The notes under the pieces were generated by a model. It had not been told where the DNA came from, ran no database searches, and saw only the letters and a program-made list of their open reading frames with translations. Both the position numbers and the translations under genes were made by a program. Shown here in pieces: positions 35,067 to 42,883 of a stretch of DNA of 64,000 nt. Each line of letters opens with the position of its first letter. The stretch's first letter is position 1. This DNA comes from an uncultured bacterium. Lineage in GTDB: Bacteria; Bacteroidota; Bacteroidia; Bacteroidales; Bacteroidaceae. The stretch lies in contig CAMHUC010000002.1 in NCBI GenBank assembly GCA_946188155.1, positions 1-64,000 of the forward strand. Reading direction: 5' to 3'.

Positions 35067-36401
35067 TCATTTAGCGTCGTCACATCGCTCAATACGGCAC
35101 GCGTGCTGTTTGCTCTCGCGGTCGTAGCTGATGCCCAACAAGAGCAGGTTGTCGGCATATTGGGCCACCTTCTCAGGATATTTCCTGCACTTGATTTGCG
35201 AGAGGGCTGTGTCGGCTGTCTGATTGTACTTCAGTTCGATAAGAGCTTCCAGCGACTTGGCCACCTGCGTCCAGTTGTTATCCTCCACGGCATTGACCAT
35301 CTCGCCGGCCACCTCGCGGTTGGGGATGTAGCACTCGCTGCGCCGCCAGTCGTAGCTCAGGTAGCCCAGATGAATGAGTACCGTCAGCACGTCATCCTTC
35401 GAGCGGATGACCGACATGTCGTTCTGAAACTTCGTCGGATTCACCTTGCACCGCCCGCCGGCCAGCATCTCGATAACGTCATCCTTCAGACCCTCGTAGT
35501 TCATCTGGATATAGCGGGCCACGGCGTCGTAGGCACCCGTCGAGGCCCAGAAGCTGGTACAGTAGCCATTGTCTATGGCCTGCATCACAGAGTTGGGGTT
35601 GAACACCGATGCCTCGTTGCCTATCTGATAGCCGTCGTACCACTTCTCCAGCTCATCGAAGTCCATACCGTATTTCGCGGCGAGGGCTCTCACCTCGTCC
35701 TTGGTGAAGCCGAAATAGCCAGCCATGCGCCGGGGCGTCACCATCGAGTACTCCTGGAAGTTGTTCAGGGCCGACTCCGTCTTATACTTCTTGACAGGCA
35801 GGATGCCCGTCATATATGCACCGGCAAAGGTCTGTTGTGTCAGCCCTCCCTTGAACATCCGACGGAGCCAGGACACATAACTGTCCATAGCCTCACTCCC
35901 CGGGGCGAACTCACGGCAGATGGCATCCCACTCGTCGATGATGAATATGAACTGTTGCTGATATTTGACCGCAATGCGGAAGAGCAATGCCATCAGATCG
36001 TCGCCCTCTTCCTGCAAAACGTCAGGATAAGCCCGCCCGATGTCCGCTCTCAGCTCGGCATCCATCTTCTGGACAATGTCATCCGTCTTATACCGTGTCA
36101 CGAAGTCGCTGAGGTCGAGATAGATGACAGGATACCTGTTCAGGTGCTTCTCAAAAGTCGGGTCAGCGGCTATCCGAAGGTCGGAGAACAAGGCCCGCGA
36201 GTCGCACGACTGGTCGTAGTAGGCGCAGAGCATCTTTGCCGCCATCGACTTGCCGAAGCGGCGGCAGCGCGTCACGCAGCTGAAACGACGCTCTGTAAAC
36301 AATGTGTCGTTCACAATAGAGATAAGCCCCGACTTATCGACGTACTCCCCATTCCTAACACTCTGGAATCCGGCATTGCCTGTATTGATGTAGTTCCCCA
36401 T
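35067..36401 (-). CDS. AAA-ATPase-like protein (PF09820 type) with internally deleted PD-(D/E)XK domain
   Basis: A 444-aa protein. The N-terminal AAA-like domain has the family features (YVDKSGLISIVN, CRRFGKSMAAKML as Walker A-like, FIFIIDEWDAI as Walker B). The C-terminal nuclease domain is cut short: after EDNNWTQVAKSLEAL the sequence jumps to IELKYNQTADTALSQIK. Full-length relatives carry roughly 80-100 residues here, including the first acidic residue of the PD-(D/E)XK site. The ELK triad end remains, so catalysis is probably lost while the frame is kept. The family is abundant in Bacteroidota and its biology is poorly known. Confidence 0.8.
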   Translation of the reverse strand: MGNYINTGNAGFQSVRNGEYVDKSGLISIVNDTLFTERRFSCVTRCRRFGKSMAAKMLCAYYDQSCDSRALFSDLRIAADPTFEKHLNRYPVIYLDLSDFVTRYKTDDIVQKMDAELRADIGRAYPDVLQEEGDDLMALLFRIAVKYQQQFIFIIDEWDAICREFAPGSEAMDSYVSWLRRMFKGGLTQQTFAGAYMTGILPVKKYKTESALNNFQEYSMVTPRRMAGYFGFTKDEVRALAAKYGMDFDELEKWYDGYQIGNEASVFNPNSVMQAIDNGYCTSFWASTGAYDAVARYIQMNYEGLKDDVIEMLAGGRCKVNPTKFQNDMSVIRSKDDVLTVLIHLGYLSYDWRRSECYIPNREVAGEMVNAVEDNNWTQVAKSLEALIELKYNQTADTALSQIKCRKYPEKVAQYADNLLLLGISYDRESKQHACRIERCDDAK

Positions 36402-36416
36402 ACCGATAATTTTTCT

Positions 36417-36448
36417 GCAAAGATAATGCTTTTTCCCGAAACGGCAAA
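36417..36448 (-). promoter_or_regulatory. Promoter of the internally deleted AAA gene
   Basis: TATCTTTGC (36417-36425) with TTTG (complement of 36445-36448) 19 bp upstream, on the minus strand. Confidence 0.65.
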
Positions 36449-36555
36449 ACTTTTCCCGCAGATAATGTCACGGGCTGTGGTATGGCATACGCCACTCTGC
36501 TATGTCTTTGGGCTTCGCCATCAACGTGCGATAACAGCGTAAAAAACAGGCTGTT

Positions 36556-36630
36556 GGACAAATTGTTTGATAGAAACGGACAAATTGTTTCATCGCGGGC
36601 ACCTTTATTTACTACGCGCGGACAATTTGA
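36556..36630 (+). promoter_or_regulatory. GGACAAATTGTTT repeats upstream of the fimbrial locus
   Basis: GGACAAATTGTTTGAT (36556) and GGACAAATTGTTTCAT (36578) are exactly 22 bp apart; a third, shorter copy (GGACAATTTGA) begins at 36620. They precede a TTTTG (36673) and a weak -7 box GAACTTTG (36698) before the DUF3575 gene. The spacing suits an AraC-type activator. The 36402-36723 gap contains nothing else apart from the two promoters. Confidence 0.5.
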
Positions 36631-36723
36631 AGTGGGGTTGCGACAAAATGTTATAAACTTCCGCTGCTGAAGTTTTGTTAATTAAACTGAAATTACGAAC
36701 TTTGCAGGCGGTATACCAATAAT

Positions 36724-37353
36724 ATGATGTCAGTAATTAAGAAATCGACCTTTCTTGGTCTGCTGCTATTGGCGACGTACCATGCCAGTGCCCAGGTGGC
36801 CTTACGCACAAATCTGGCATACGATGCTACGCTGACACCGAATCTCGGAGCGGAGATGCGGCTCGATTCGGCGTGGACCATGGGCATCAACGTGGGCCTG
36901 AACGCATGGGACATCAACAAGGCTGAGAACAAGAAGTGGCGCCACCTGCTCGTCAGCCCCAATGTGCGCCGATACTGGGGGCGCCGGACGGAGCATGCCG
37001 CACCCGACTCCCTATGGGGCATACCGCCCACGGAGAGCCGCTCCCTCCGCTATCTGGAAATGAACGCCATCTACAGCCACTTCAACGTGGGCAACACCCG
37101 CATCCCATTCGGACTATACAATGCCATCAAGGACCGACGCCTGCAGGGCGATCTGGTGGCGCTTGGCGCGAAATACGGATGGTCGTGGATCATGGCACGC
37201 CACTGGCGCATTGAGGCAGAGGCCGGCATCGCCGTCGGCTATGCCTGGTTCAAGGAGTACGACTGCGAGACCTGCGGCACCTACTACGGCCGCGGCGACC
37301 GCATCTTCCTCCTCCCTCAGTTAGGAGTTAACGTGGTGTACATCATCAATTGA
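36724..37353 (+). CDS. DUF3575 family protein (fimbrial-locus outer membrane protein)
   Basis: A 209-aa protein with signal peptide (LGLLLLATYHASAQ) and alternating strands typical of DUF3575: VALRTNLAYDATLTPNLGAE near the N-terminus, LVSPNVRRYWGR, FNVGNTRIPFGLYNAIKDRR, LVALGAKYGWSW and WRIEAEAGIAVGYAW. DUF3575 proteins often start Bacteroidota fimbrial operons and are predicted small outer-membrane beta proteins; how they help is not established. The fimbrillin-like gene follows after a decayed fragment. Confidence 0.85.
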   Translation: MMSVIKKSTFLGLLLLATYHASAQVALRTNLAYDATLTPNLGAEMRLDSAWTMGINVGLNAWDINKAENKKWRHLLVSPNVRRYWGRRTEHAAPDSLWGIPPTESRSLRYLEMNAIYSHFNVGNTRIPFGLYNAIKDRRLQGDLVALGAKYGWSWIMARHWRIEAEAGIAVGYAWFKEYDCETCGTYYGRGDRIFLLPQLGVNVVYIIN

Positions 37354-37367
37354 ATCTCTCTGTGTGT

Positions 37368-37517
37368 ATGACAATAGAACAATTGCTACAGCTTAAAGAC
37401 TTGGGCGAAGTGACCAAGGTCCAGTTCAAGGAGCGCATCATCGACAGAAATGATGTGTCCTGCGAGCTTGTCGCCTTAAGCAATGGCTGTGGTGAGTGGG
37501 CGGGAAAAGACCCATAG
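37368..37517 (+). pseudogene. Truncated Schlafen/AlbA_2 domain fragment
   Basis: A 49-codon ORF (start MTIEQLLQLKDLGE, then VQFKERIIDRNDVSCELVAL and SN) not listed in the track. It matches the start of AlbA_2/Schlafen-type ATP-binding proteins, which normally continue SNxxGGxLxxGV for hundreds of residues. Here a stop follows after 10 more codons (GCGEWAGKDP). It looks like the 5' remnant of a lost gene between the DUF3575 and fimbrillin-like genes. Confidence 0.6.
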
Positions 37518-37592
37518 TGGTAATAGATACGGAATAAACGATAGAAATGAGATAAAGAAATGAGTATTAACAATTTTAAACTTTCGAAAGTT

Positions 37593-39611
37593 ATGAAAAA
37601 GAATTTCAGATTTGCCTTGATGAGTGCGATAGCACTCGTGGGCGCAGCTACGTTTACTGCATGCTCGTCGAGCGACGATGTGGCAGATGTGAACCCGACC
37701 TACGACGGTACCTCGGTTCGCACGGACTTTGCCTTCAACATCACGAAGGCCTCTCAATCTCAGACACGTATGACGGCTACTAATGTGCAGGAGCCAACTG
37801 GGTTCCGTGGAATGCAGGATATGTATCTTTTCGCTATGCAAGGAGTACCTGGGGAGGATGGTACTACTCGTCATCAGACTTATGCATTACAAACTCTTGC
37901 TGCTAATCTTTTGGATGATGATGATGCGACTACCACTCCTTCTAGTAAAGTTTATCCTTTGACAATTCCTGTCGGAACAGACAATTTCCTATTTTATGCT
38001 CGTGCCTTACGGAATAGTGAGACAAACTTTCAGGTAGGTAAAGTTGGTTTTAATAATCTTGAAACTACTACTACTACTACTGATATTTCTTTCAACCTTG
38101 CTCCGATTGAGAAGCCATCTAGTGTTACAGCCGCCAGAAGTGTTACTGAAGAAAAGTTTGTGACTTATCTTAACAATATTGCCGGAGCACAATATAATGT
38201 GGAAAACACTTGGGCTGGTACAGTAACGAAGGCAGAAACAGACTCACGCTATTCAGGAATTGCAAAGCTTTATACTGATTTTGCTAAGCCTGTTGACGGC
38301 GAGGTGCGTTCTGGTTCTTCTGAGTCTATCATGCGTACAATTCGTGACCTTTACACCTCAATGAAAGGTATAATCGAATTGTCAAATGGCACCGATGAAG
38401 TAAGTGTGGCGATTAATGGTATCGCTGATGCCGTATGTACTGAGATTGAGTCATCTTCATCGCCGATATTCACATTGACAGCACCAACAGGTGGCTTATA
38501 TAATCAATCGGACCCCTATACGATTGCATGGGCCGGGGGTATAAATGAATGGGAAAAGAATTTCCCGGCTTCTTACGACCTGCCTATGGGTGCTGCCCAG
38601 TTGGTATGGGATTCTACAAATAAGAAAATCAAGTACAACACAAACTTCGATTACTCTCCGCAAACCGCTACATCTTCAACGTTGGGGGTAGATGTTACCA
38701 AAATTGCTTATCCTGCCGAAATACTCTATTATGACAATTCTCCCCTTCGCGCTACAGATGAGTATAAAACAGTTGCACAATACCCTACCACCACAACTCT
38801 TTGGGATGCTGAGCCTGGTAGTAAAACAGGTGCTTTCGACGGCACTTGGTTAGGAACGAGCGTACAGCCATCCACACGTGCCGTGGCCATGAAGAACAAT
38901 GTCAACTATGGCGTGGCATTGCTGGAGTCAACAGTTAAGCTGAATCCTAGTGTGACTACTACTCTTAATGACAATAGGAACGCGATTGTGGCTGGTTCTG
39001 GTAATCAGAGCTTCCCAGTATCTGGTTTGACCGAAGGTAAAGGCTTTCAGCTAACTGGTATCTTGATTGGTGGACAGCCTGGTAGTGTTAACTGGAAATT
39101 GCTTCCATCAAATGCATCATTTGATTATGCAATCTATGATAAAGACCTCGATGGCACTGGAAATTGGGTAATAAATGCAACTACATCAGAACTAACAAAA
39201 CTGTATACTGTTTGTTTCGACAATTTTGTCTCAGGAGGAGGTGCCCAGAAAGAGGTTTGCATAGCTTTGGAGTTTAAGAACAATATGGGTGTTGATTTTT
39301 ATGGTGCCAAGAACATGATTCCTGCTGGAAACACATTCTATTTGGTAGGAAAGCTGCAAGTAACTGCTAGCAGTAGCTCCCCCGGCACATGGAAGAGTGA
39401 CTATCCAACTGGCTACCGTGTATCTGAATCTGCAACTCCACGAGTATTTGGCCAGGATCACAAGACTGTTGTTACCTTTAATTTGAATGAAAATTCACTT
39501 AAGGCAGCTTATAGTACTATTCCTGACCTGCGTTCTACCGAGATGCTGTTCGGTCTGTCAGTTGATTTGCATTGGAAGAGTGGCCTGACATTTGATATAG
39601 ATCTTCAGTAG
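37593..39611 (+). CDS. Fimbrillin-like lipoprotein, candidate major fimbrial subunit
   Basis: A 672-aa lipoprotein from ATG 37593 (MKKNFRFALMSAIALVGAAT, lipobox FTAC/S near residue 24); the track starts 11 codons earlier at an in-frame ATG. The N-terminal region contains the Prevotella fimbrillin-like phrase FRGMQDMYLFAM. The C-terminal half shares blocks with the 42884 gene (RAVAMKNNVNYGVALLESTV, FQLTGILIGGQ, VCIALEFKNNMGV) and ends in alternating strands (VDLHWKSGLTFDIDLQ) suited to donor-strand assembly. Position beside DUF3575 and FimB/Mfa2 genes supports a structural fimbrial role. The gene is clearly AT-richer than its neighbours. Confidence 0.72.
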   Translation: MKKNFRFALMSAIALVGAATFTACSSSDDVADVNPTYDGTSVRTDFAFNITKASQSQTRMTATNVQEPTGFRGMQDMYLFAMQGVPGEDGTTRHQTYALQTLAANLLDDDDATTTPSSKVYPLTIPVGTDNFLFYARALRNSETNFQVGKVGFNNLETTTTTTDISFNLAPIEKPSSVTAARSVTEEKFVTYLNNIAGAQYNVENTWAGTVTKAETDSRYSGIAKLYTDFAKPVDGEVRSGSSESIMRTIRDLYTSMKGIIELSNGTDEVSVAINGIADAVCTEIESSSSPIFTLTAPTGGLYNQSDPYTIAWAGGINEWEKNFPASYDLPMGAAQLVWDSTNKKIKYNTNFDYSPQTATSSTLGVDVTKIAYPAEILYYDNSPLRATDEYKTVAQYPTTTTLWDAEPGSKTGAFDGTWLGTSVQPSTRAVAMKNNVNYGVALLESTVKLNPSVTTTLNDNRNAIVAGSGNQSFPVSGLTEGKGFQLTGILIGGQPGSVNWKLLPSNASFDYAIYDKDLDGTGNWVINATTSELTKLYTVCFDNFVSGGGAQKEVCIALEFKNNMGVDFYGAKNMIPAGNTFYLVGKLQVTASSSSPGTWKSDYPTGYRVSESATPRVFGQDHKTVVTFNLNENSLKAAYSTIPDLRSTEMLFGLSVDLHWKSGLTFDIDLQ

Positions 39612-39770
39612 TGTTACCTCTCAGTGGTAGCTGGCACGTCAGTGCCGTCCCCCATTGAGATGAGTAAATAGCAATCGTTCTTTGACTTATTGACACCCCC
39701 TAAGCATACAGGATGCAGGAACGGCCCGGCAGCGGGCGAAGAAATCCGTCCGGATGTTTGGCCGTTTCTG

Positions 39771-39863
39771 CACTTATTCGTATCTTTGAGCATCGCCCGA
39801 AGATACTTTCGCTCGGAAATACTCAAATAAATTTGGTGTTTCGCCCGCTTATTCGTATCTTTG
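39771..39863 (+). repeat. Duplicated promoter segment (TTATTCGTATCTTTG twice)
   Basis: TTATTCGTATCTTTG occurs at 39774-39788 and again at 39849-39863. The second has TTTG (39832-39835) 20 bp ahead and is a complete promoter for the following AAA/nuclease gene. The sequence in between (GAAGATACTTTCGCTCGGAA and onward) has the look of a dispersed Prevotella intergenic repeat. Confidence 0.6.
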
Positions 39864-39878
39864 CACAAAAATCAGAGT

Positions 39879-41459
39879 ATGATGAAATATCCCATTGGTG
39901 TACAAAGTTTCGAGACCCTCCGTCAGGGAGGGTTTGTGTATGTGGACAAGACCGACCTGGTCTATAAGCTGGCCCAGGGACACATCTACTTCCTTGCCCG
40001 TCCGCGCCGCTTCGGCAAGAGCCTGCTGCTGAGCACGCTGAAGTGCTACTTCGAGGGGCGCAGGGATCTCTTCGAGGGCCTGAAGATGATGGAGCTGGAG
40101 CAGGAGTGGGTGAAGTATCCCGTGTTCAGCTTCGACTTCAACCGGTTAGAGAAACCTGCCGACCTGCGGGAGTACATCCGGCTGTCGATAGAGGAGTGGG
40201 AGAAGGAATACCCGACGGACACCATCCCCGAGAACCTGTCGCTGCGCTTCAGCCGCCTCATCGAGAATGCGCACAAGAAGACAGGGCGGCGCGTGGTGGT
40301 GCTCATCGACGAGTACGACAAGCCGCTGCTCGACCTGATGGAGACGGGCAATCCCGACGACGAGAGCCTGATGGCCGAGAACCGCAGCTTCCTGAAGAGC
40401 TTCTTCTCGGTGTTCAAGGCTGCCGACGACCACCTGCGCTTCGTGATGCTCACGGGCATCACCAAGTTCTCGCAGGTATCGATGTTCAGCGGCTTCAACC
40501 AGCCGGACGACATCTCGCTTGATAAGCGGTATGACACGCTGCTTGGCATCACGGAGCAGGAGTTGTATTCCGTTTTCGCGGAGTCAATCCGTGAGTTGGC
40601 AGATGCCTGGCAGAGTAGTGAGGCGGAAGTGAAGCAGCGGCTGAAGGCCCGCTACGACGGCTACCACTTTAGCGAGCGACTGATAGATGTATATAACCCG
40701 TTCAGCCTCATCAACGCCTTTGCCAAGCTGCAGCTGAAGGACTTCTGGTTCACCTCGGGCACGCCTTCATACCTTGTCCGGCTCTTATCAGGCCGCAAGG
40801 AGGAAATGATGCAGTACACCGGCCGCTACTATAATGAGACGATGTTTGTGGACTACAAGGCCGACAAGGCCAAGCCCCTGCCGATGATATTCCAAGGCGG
40901 CTATCTGACCATCAAGGGCTACAACAAGCAGTTTAACTCCTATCTGCTCGACTATCCGAACAATGAGGTGCGGCAGGGTTTCATAACGCTTCTGGCCAAC
41001 AACTATCTTCAGCCTGCAGAAGATGCGTCATCGTGGGTTCAGGAATTCGTGATGGCACTTCAGGAGGCCGATACCGACCAGATGCGCCGTCTGCTGACCA
41101 GTTTTCTGGCCGAGACACCCTACGCCATGCGGCCGAAGAAGGATCAGAAGGACCGCGAGCTGTACTTCCACTACACGTTCTACCTGATCATGCGGCTCAT
41201 CTCGTGCTACACCGTCTATACGGAGAAGCAGCTCAGCGAGGGCCGGGCCGACTGCATCGTGGAGACCTCGCAGCAGGTCTACATCTTCGAGTTCAAGCTC
41301 GACGGCACGGCCGACGAGGCCCTGCAGCAGATCCATGACCGGGGCTACGCCAAGGCATACGAGGCCGACGGTCGGCCTATATATATAATAGGTGTTAGCT
41401 TCTCGAGCAAGACGGGCACCATCGAGGAGTGGAAAGCTGAAGCGAAGAGTGAAAAGTGA
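39879..41459 (+). CDS. AAA-ATPase-like/PD-(D/E)XK nuclease family protein (PF09820/PF08011 type), intact
   Basis: A protein of about 526 aa. ATG 39879 (MMKYPIGVQSFETLR) is chosen over the TTG at 39861, which lies inside the promoter. The AAA-like domain has FVYVDKTDLVYKLAQ, FLARPRRFGKSLLL and VVVLIDEYDKPLL. The C-terminal nuclease retains GRADCIVETSQQVYIFEFKL, that is D...E-x-K, and QIHDRGYAKAY, so the catalytic core is complete. It carries its own promoter and terminator and sits between the fimbrillin-like gene and the FimB/Mfa2 gene, so it appears inserted in the fimbrial operon. The cellular role of the family is unknown. Confidence 0.85.
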   Translation: MMKYPIGVQSFETLRQGGFVYVDKTDLVYKLAQGHIYFLARPRRFGKSLLLSTLKCYFEGRRDLFEGLKMMELEQEWVKYPVFSFDFNRLEKPADLREYIRLSIEEWEKEYPTDTIPENLSLRFSRLIENAHKKTGRRVVVLIDEYDKPLLDLMETGNPDDESLMAENRSFLKSFFSVFKAADDHLRFVMLTGITKFSQVSMFSGFNQPDDISLDKRYDTLLGITEQELYSVFAESIRELADAWQSSEAEVKQRLKARYDGYHFSERLIDVYNPFSLINAFAKLQLKDFWFTSGTPSYLVRLLSGRKEEMMQYTGRYYNETMFVDYKADKAKPLPMIFQGGYLTIKGYNKQFNSYLLDYPNNEVRQGFITLLANNYLQPAEDASSWVQEFVMALQEADTDQMRRLLTSFLAETPYAMRPKKDQKDRELYFHYTFYLIMRLISCYTVYTEKQLSEGRADCIVETSQQVYIFEFKLDGTADEALQQIHDRGYAKAYEADGRPIYIIGVSFSSKTGTIEEWKAEAKSEK

Positions 41460-41533
41460 AGAGTGAATAATTTCTTGCCGTGCAAGCGTCGCAAAGCGCC
41501 GGGCGGATACCGCTGTAGAGATAGGCGGAGAAG

Positions 41534-41562
41534 GGGGGCAGGCTTTATCAGTCGCCCCCTTT
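41534..41562 (+). terminator. Terminator after the intact AAA/nuclease gene
   Basis: GGGGGC (41534-41539) and GCCCCC (41554-41559) form a stem followed by TTT. Confidence 0.5.
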
Positions 41563-41614
41563 ATGTGTACTTTAGGGGGGAGAAAGAGTTAACAGGAGGG
41601 AATGTGGATGAGAT

Positions 41615-42724
41615 ATGAATTGTAGGAAGTGGAACATAGGCAGAATGGTGGTGAGTGCAGCCCTGGGGGCTGTGCTCACAGGCTGCGGTATGATCGATGA
41701 GGACTTGTCCGACTGTGGCAAGGAAGCCACGGTGGACTACGAGGTGCAGTTAGTGACGAACATGAGTCTGGAGCTGGAGCTACAGCTCGACGCGCAGACC
41801 GACAAGGAGATCATGGACCTGCTGCGCCAGTACATGTCGCGCATCTTCACGGATCACGCCCACGACGTAGACCTCTCGTTCTATGAGACCCAGGGCGACT
41901 CTGCCCGTCTGCTCCACGACCAGCATATCATGGATGCCAACCAGCGCCGCTATGTGCTCCACTTGCCCATCCACGAATACCAGCACCTGGCAACGGCCAA
42001 TCTGGTGGACAACGCCATGGTGAGCCTGGCGGGCGATGAGCGCTGCCATCGCTCGCAGCTGCTGCAGCAGAAGGGCGACACCATCACTCCCCATACCACC
42101 GGCCTCTTTACGGCCCGACTGCCGATGCAGCTGGTGGAGGGCGTTGACCAGACGTTCTACGTGCGCCTCTACATGGCCAACTGCGCCTCGGCACTGGTGG
42201 TGGACCCGCGCCGCTTCAAGGCCGATGACATCCGCGTGGTGGCCTCGGGCTTCGCCTCGCGGTATCAGATCTGCGATAGTTCCTTCGTGTTCGACACCGC
42301 CGCACCAGTCATTGCTACCGACAGGCTGACGGCCAAGACCGACCCGAGGGTATGCTACTGCACGGTGAACTTCCCGTCGAGGGAGGCTGGACAGACGCGC
42401 TCCGGCCATGCTGCTGTCGGGGATTTGCACTCTGTTGTCGGGGATTTGCAATCCCCGACCCGCACCGTCATCGAGACCCAGGAGCCCTTCGTGGCCCAGC
42501 CCGGCGAGCAGTCGCTGTGGGAGTACCGCGTCTACGTGACGAATGCCGACGGCACGGTGACGGAGAGCATCGTCGGCATACGCGAGCCCCTGCGTGCCGG
42601 CCAGCTGAAGATCATCCAGGTGTGGATAGGCGACGACGGCCGCGTCAACAGCGAGTCGCCCGAGGTGGGTGTCAGCGTGACGCTCGACTGGAAGCCGGGC
42701 AATACGTATGAGCCGGAGATATAA
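41615..42724 (+). CDS. FimB/Mfa2-family fimbrial anchor lipoprotein
   Basis: A 369-aa lipoprotein (signal then lipobox LTGCG near residue 24). The start MIDEDLSDCGKEATVDYEVQ and the phrase DLSFYETQ.. match FimB/Mfa2 proteins, which anchor and limit the length of FimA- or Mfa1-type fimbriae in the outer membrane. The C-terminus is QVWIGDDGRVNSES...VSVTLDWKPGNT. A strange stretch (about residues 266-284, HAAVGDLHSVVGDLQSPTR) is encoded by an inserted palindromic repeat. ATG 41615 follows AGGAGGG by 14 bp; the nearer ATGs run into a stop. Confidence 0.85.
   Translation: MNCRKWNIGRMVVSAALGAVLTGCGMIDEDLSDCGKEATVDYEVQLVTNMSLELELQLDAQTDKEIMDLLRQYMSRIFTDHAHDVDLSFYETQGDSARLLHDQHIMDANQRRYVLHLPIHEYQHLATANLVDNAMVSLAGDERCHRSQLLQQKGDTITPHTTGLFTARLPMQLVEGVDQTFYVRLYMANCASALVVDPRRFKADDIRVVASGFASRYQICDSSFVFDTAAPVIATDRLTAKTDPRVCYCTVNFPSREAGQTRSGHAAVGDLHSVVGDLQSPTRTVIETQEPFVAQPGEQSLWEYRVYVTNADGTVTESIVGIREPLRAGQLKIIQVWIGDDGRVNSESPEVGVSVTLDWKPGNTYEPEI
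42413..42459 (+). repeat. In-frame palindromic repeat inside the FimB/Mfa2 gene
   Basis: GTCGGGGATT and AATCCCCGAC form a perfect 10-bp stem with a TGC loop (42437-42459). A half copy (CTGTCGGGGATTTGCACTCT) lies immediately before. The repeat keeps the reading frame and adds the VGDL...VGDLQ residues. Confidence 0.65.
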
Positions 42725-42882
42725 TAAGGGAAAAGTGAATAGTGAATAGTGAAAATTTTGCTGCCGCCCTTTTTAAAATGAAGAATGAAGAATATGCTGC
42801 CGCCCTTCAGGGGCACGGCAGACAACTAAATAATAAAATCGTAAATCGTAAATAGTAAATAGTAAAATAGTAAATTAACATA
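42725..42882. repeat. Intergenic heptanucleotide repeats (GTGAATA and GTAAATA)
   Basis: After the FimB/Mfa2 stop comes AGTGAATAGTGAATAGTGAA; then a duplicated TGCTGCCGCCCTT; then GTAAATC/GTAAATA/GTAAAAT units up to the next gene. The 7-bp period is the same as near 21.9 and 45.7 kb. No gene or clear promoter is visible. Confidence 0.65.
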
Positions 42883-42883
42883 G

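Noticed and set aside
35064-36542. 492-aa plus-strand ORF
   Set aside because: Antisense to the deleted AAA/nuclease gene; no recognisable motif.
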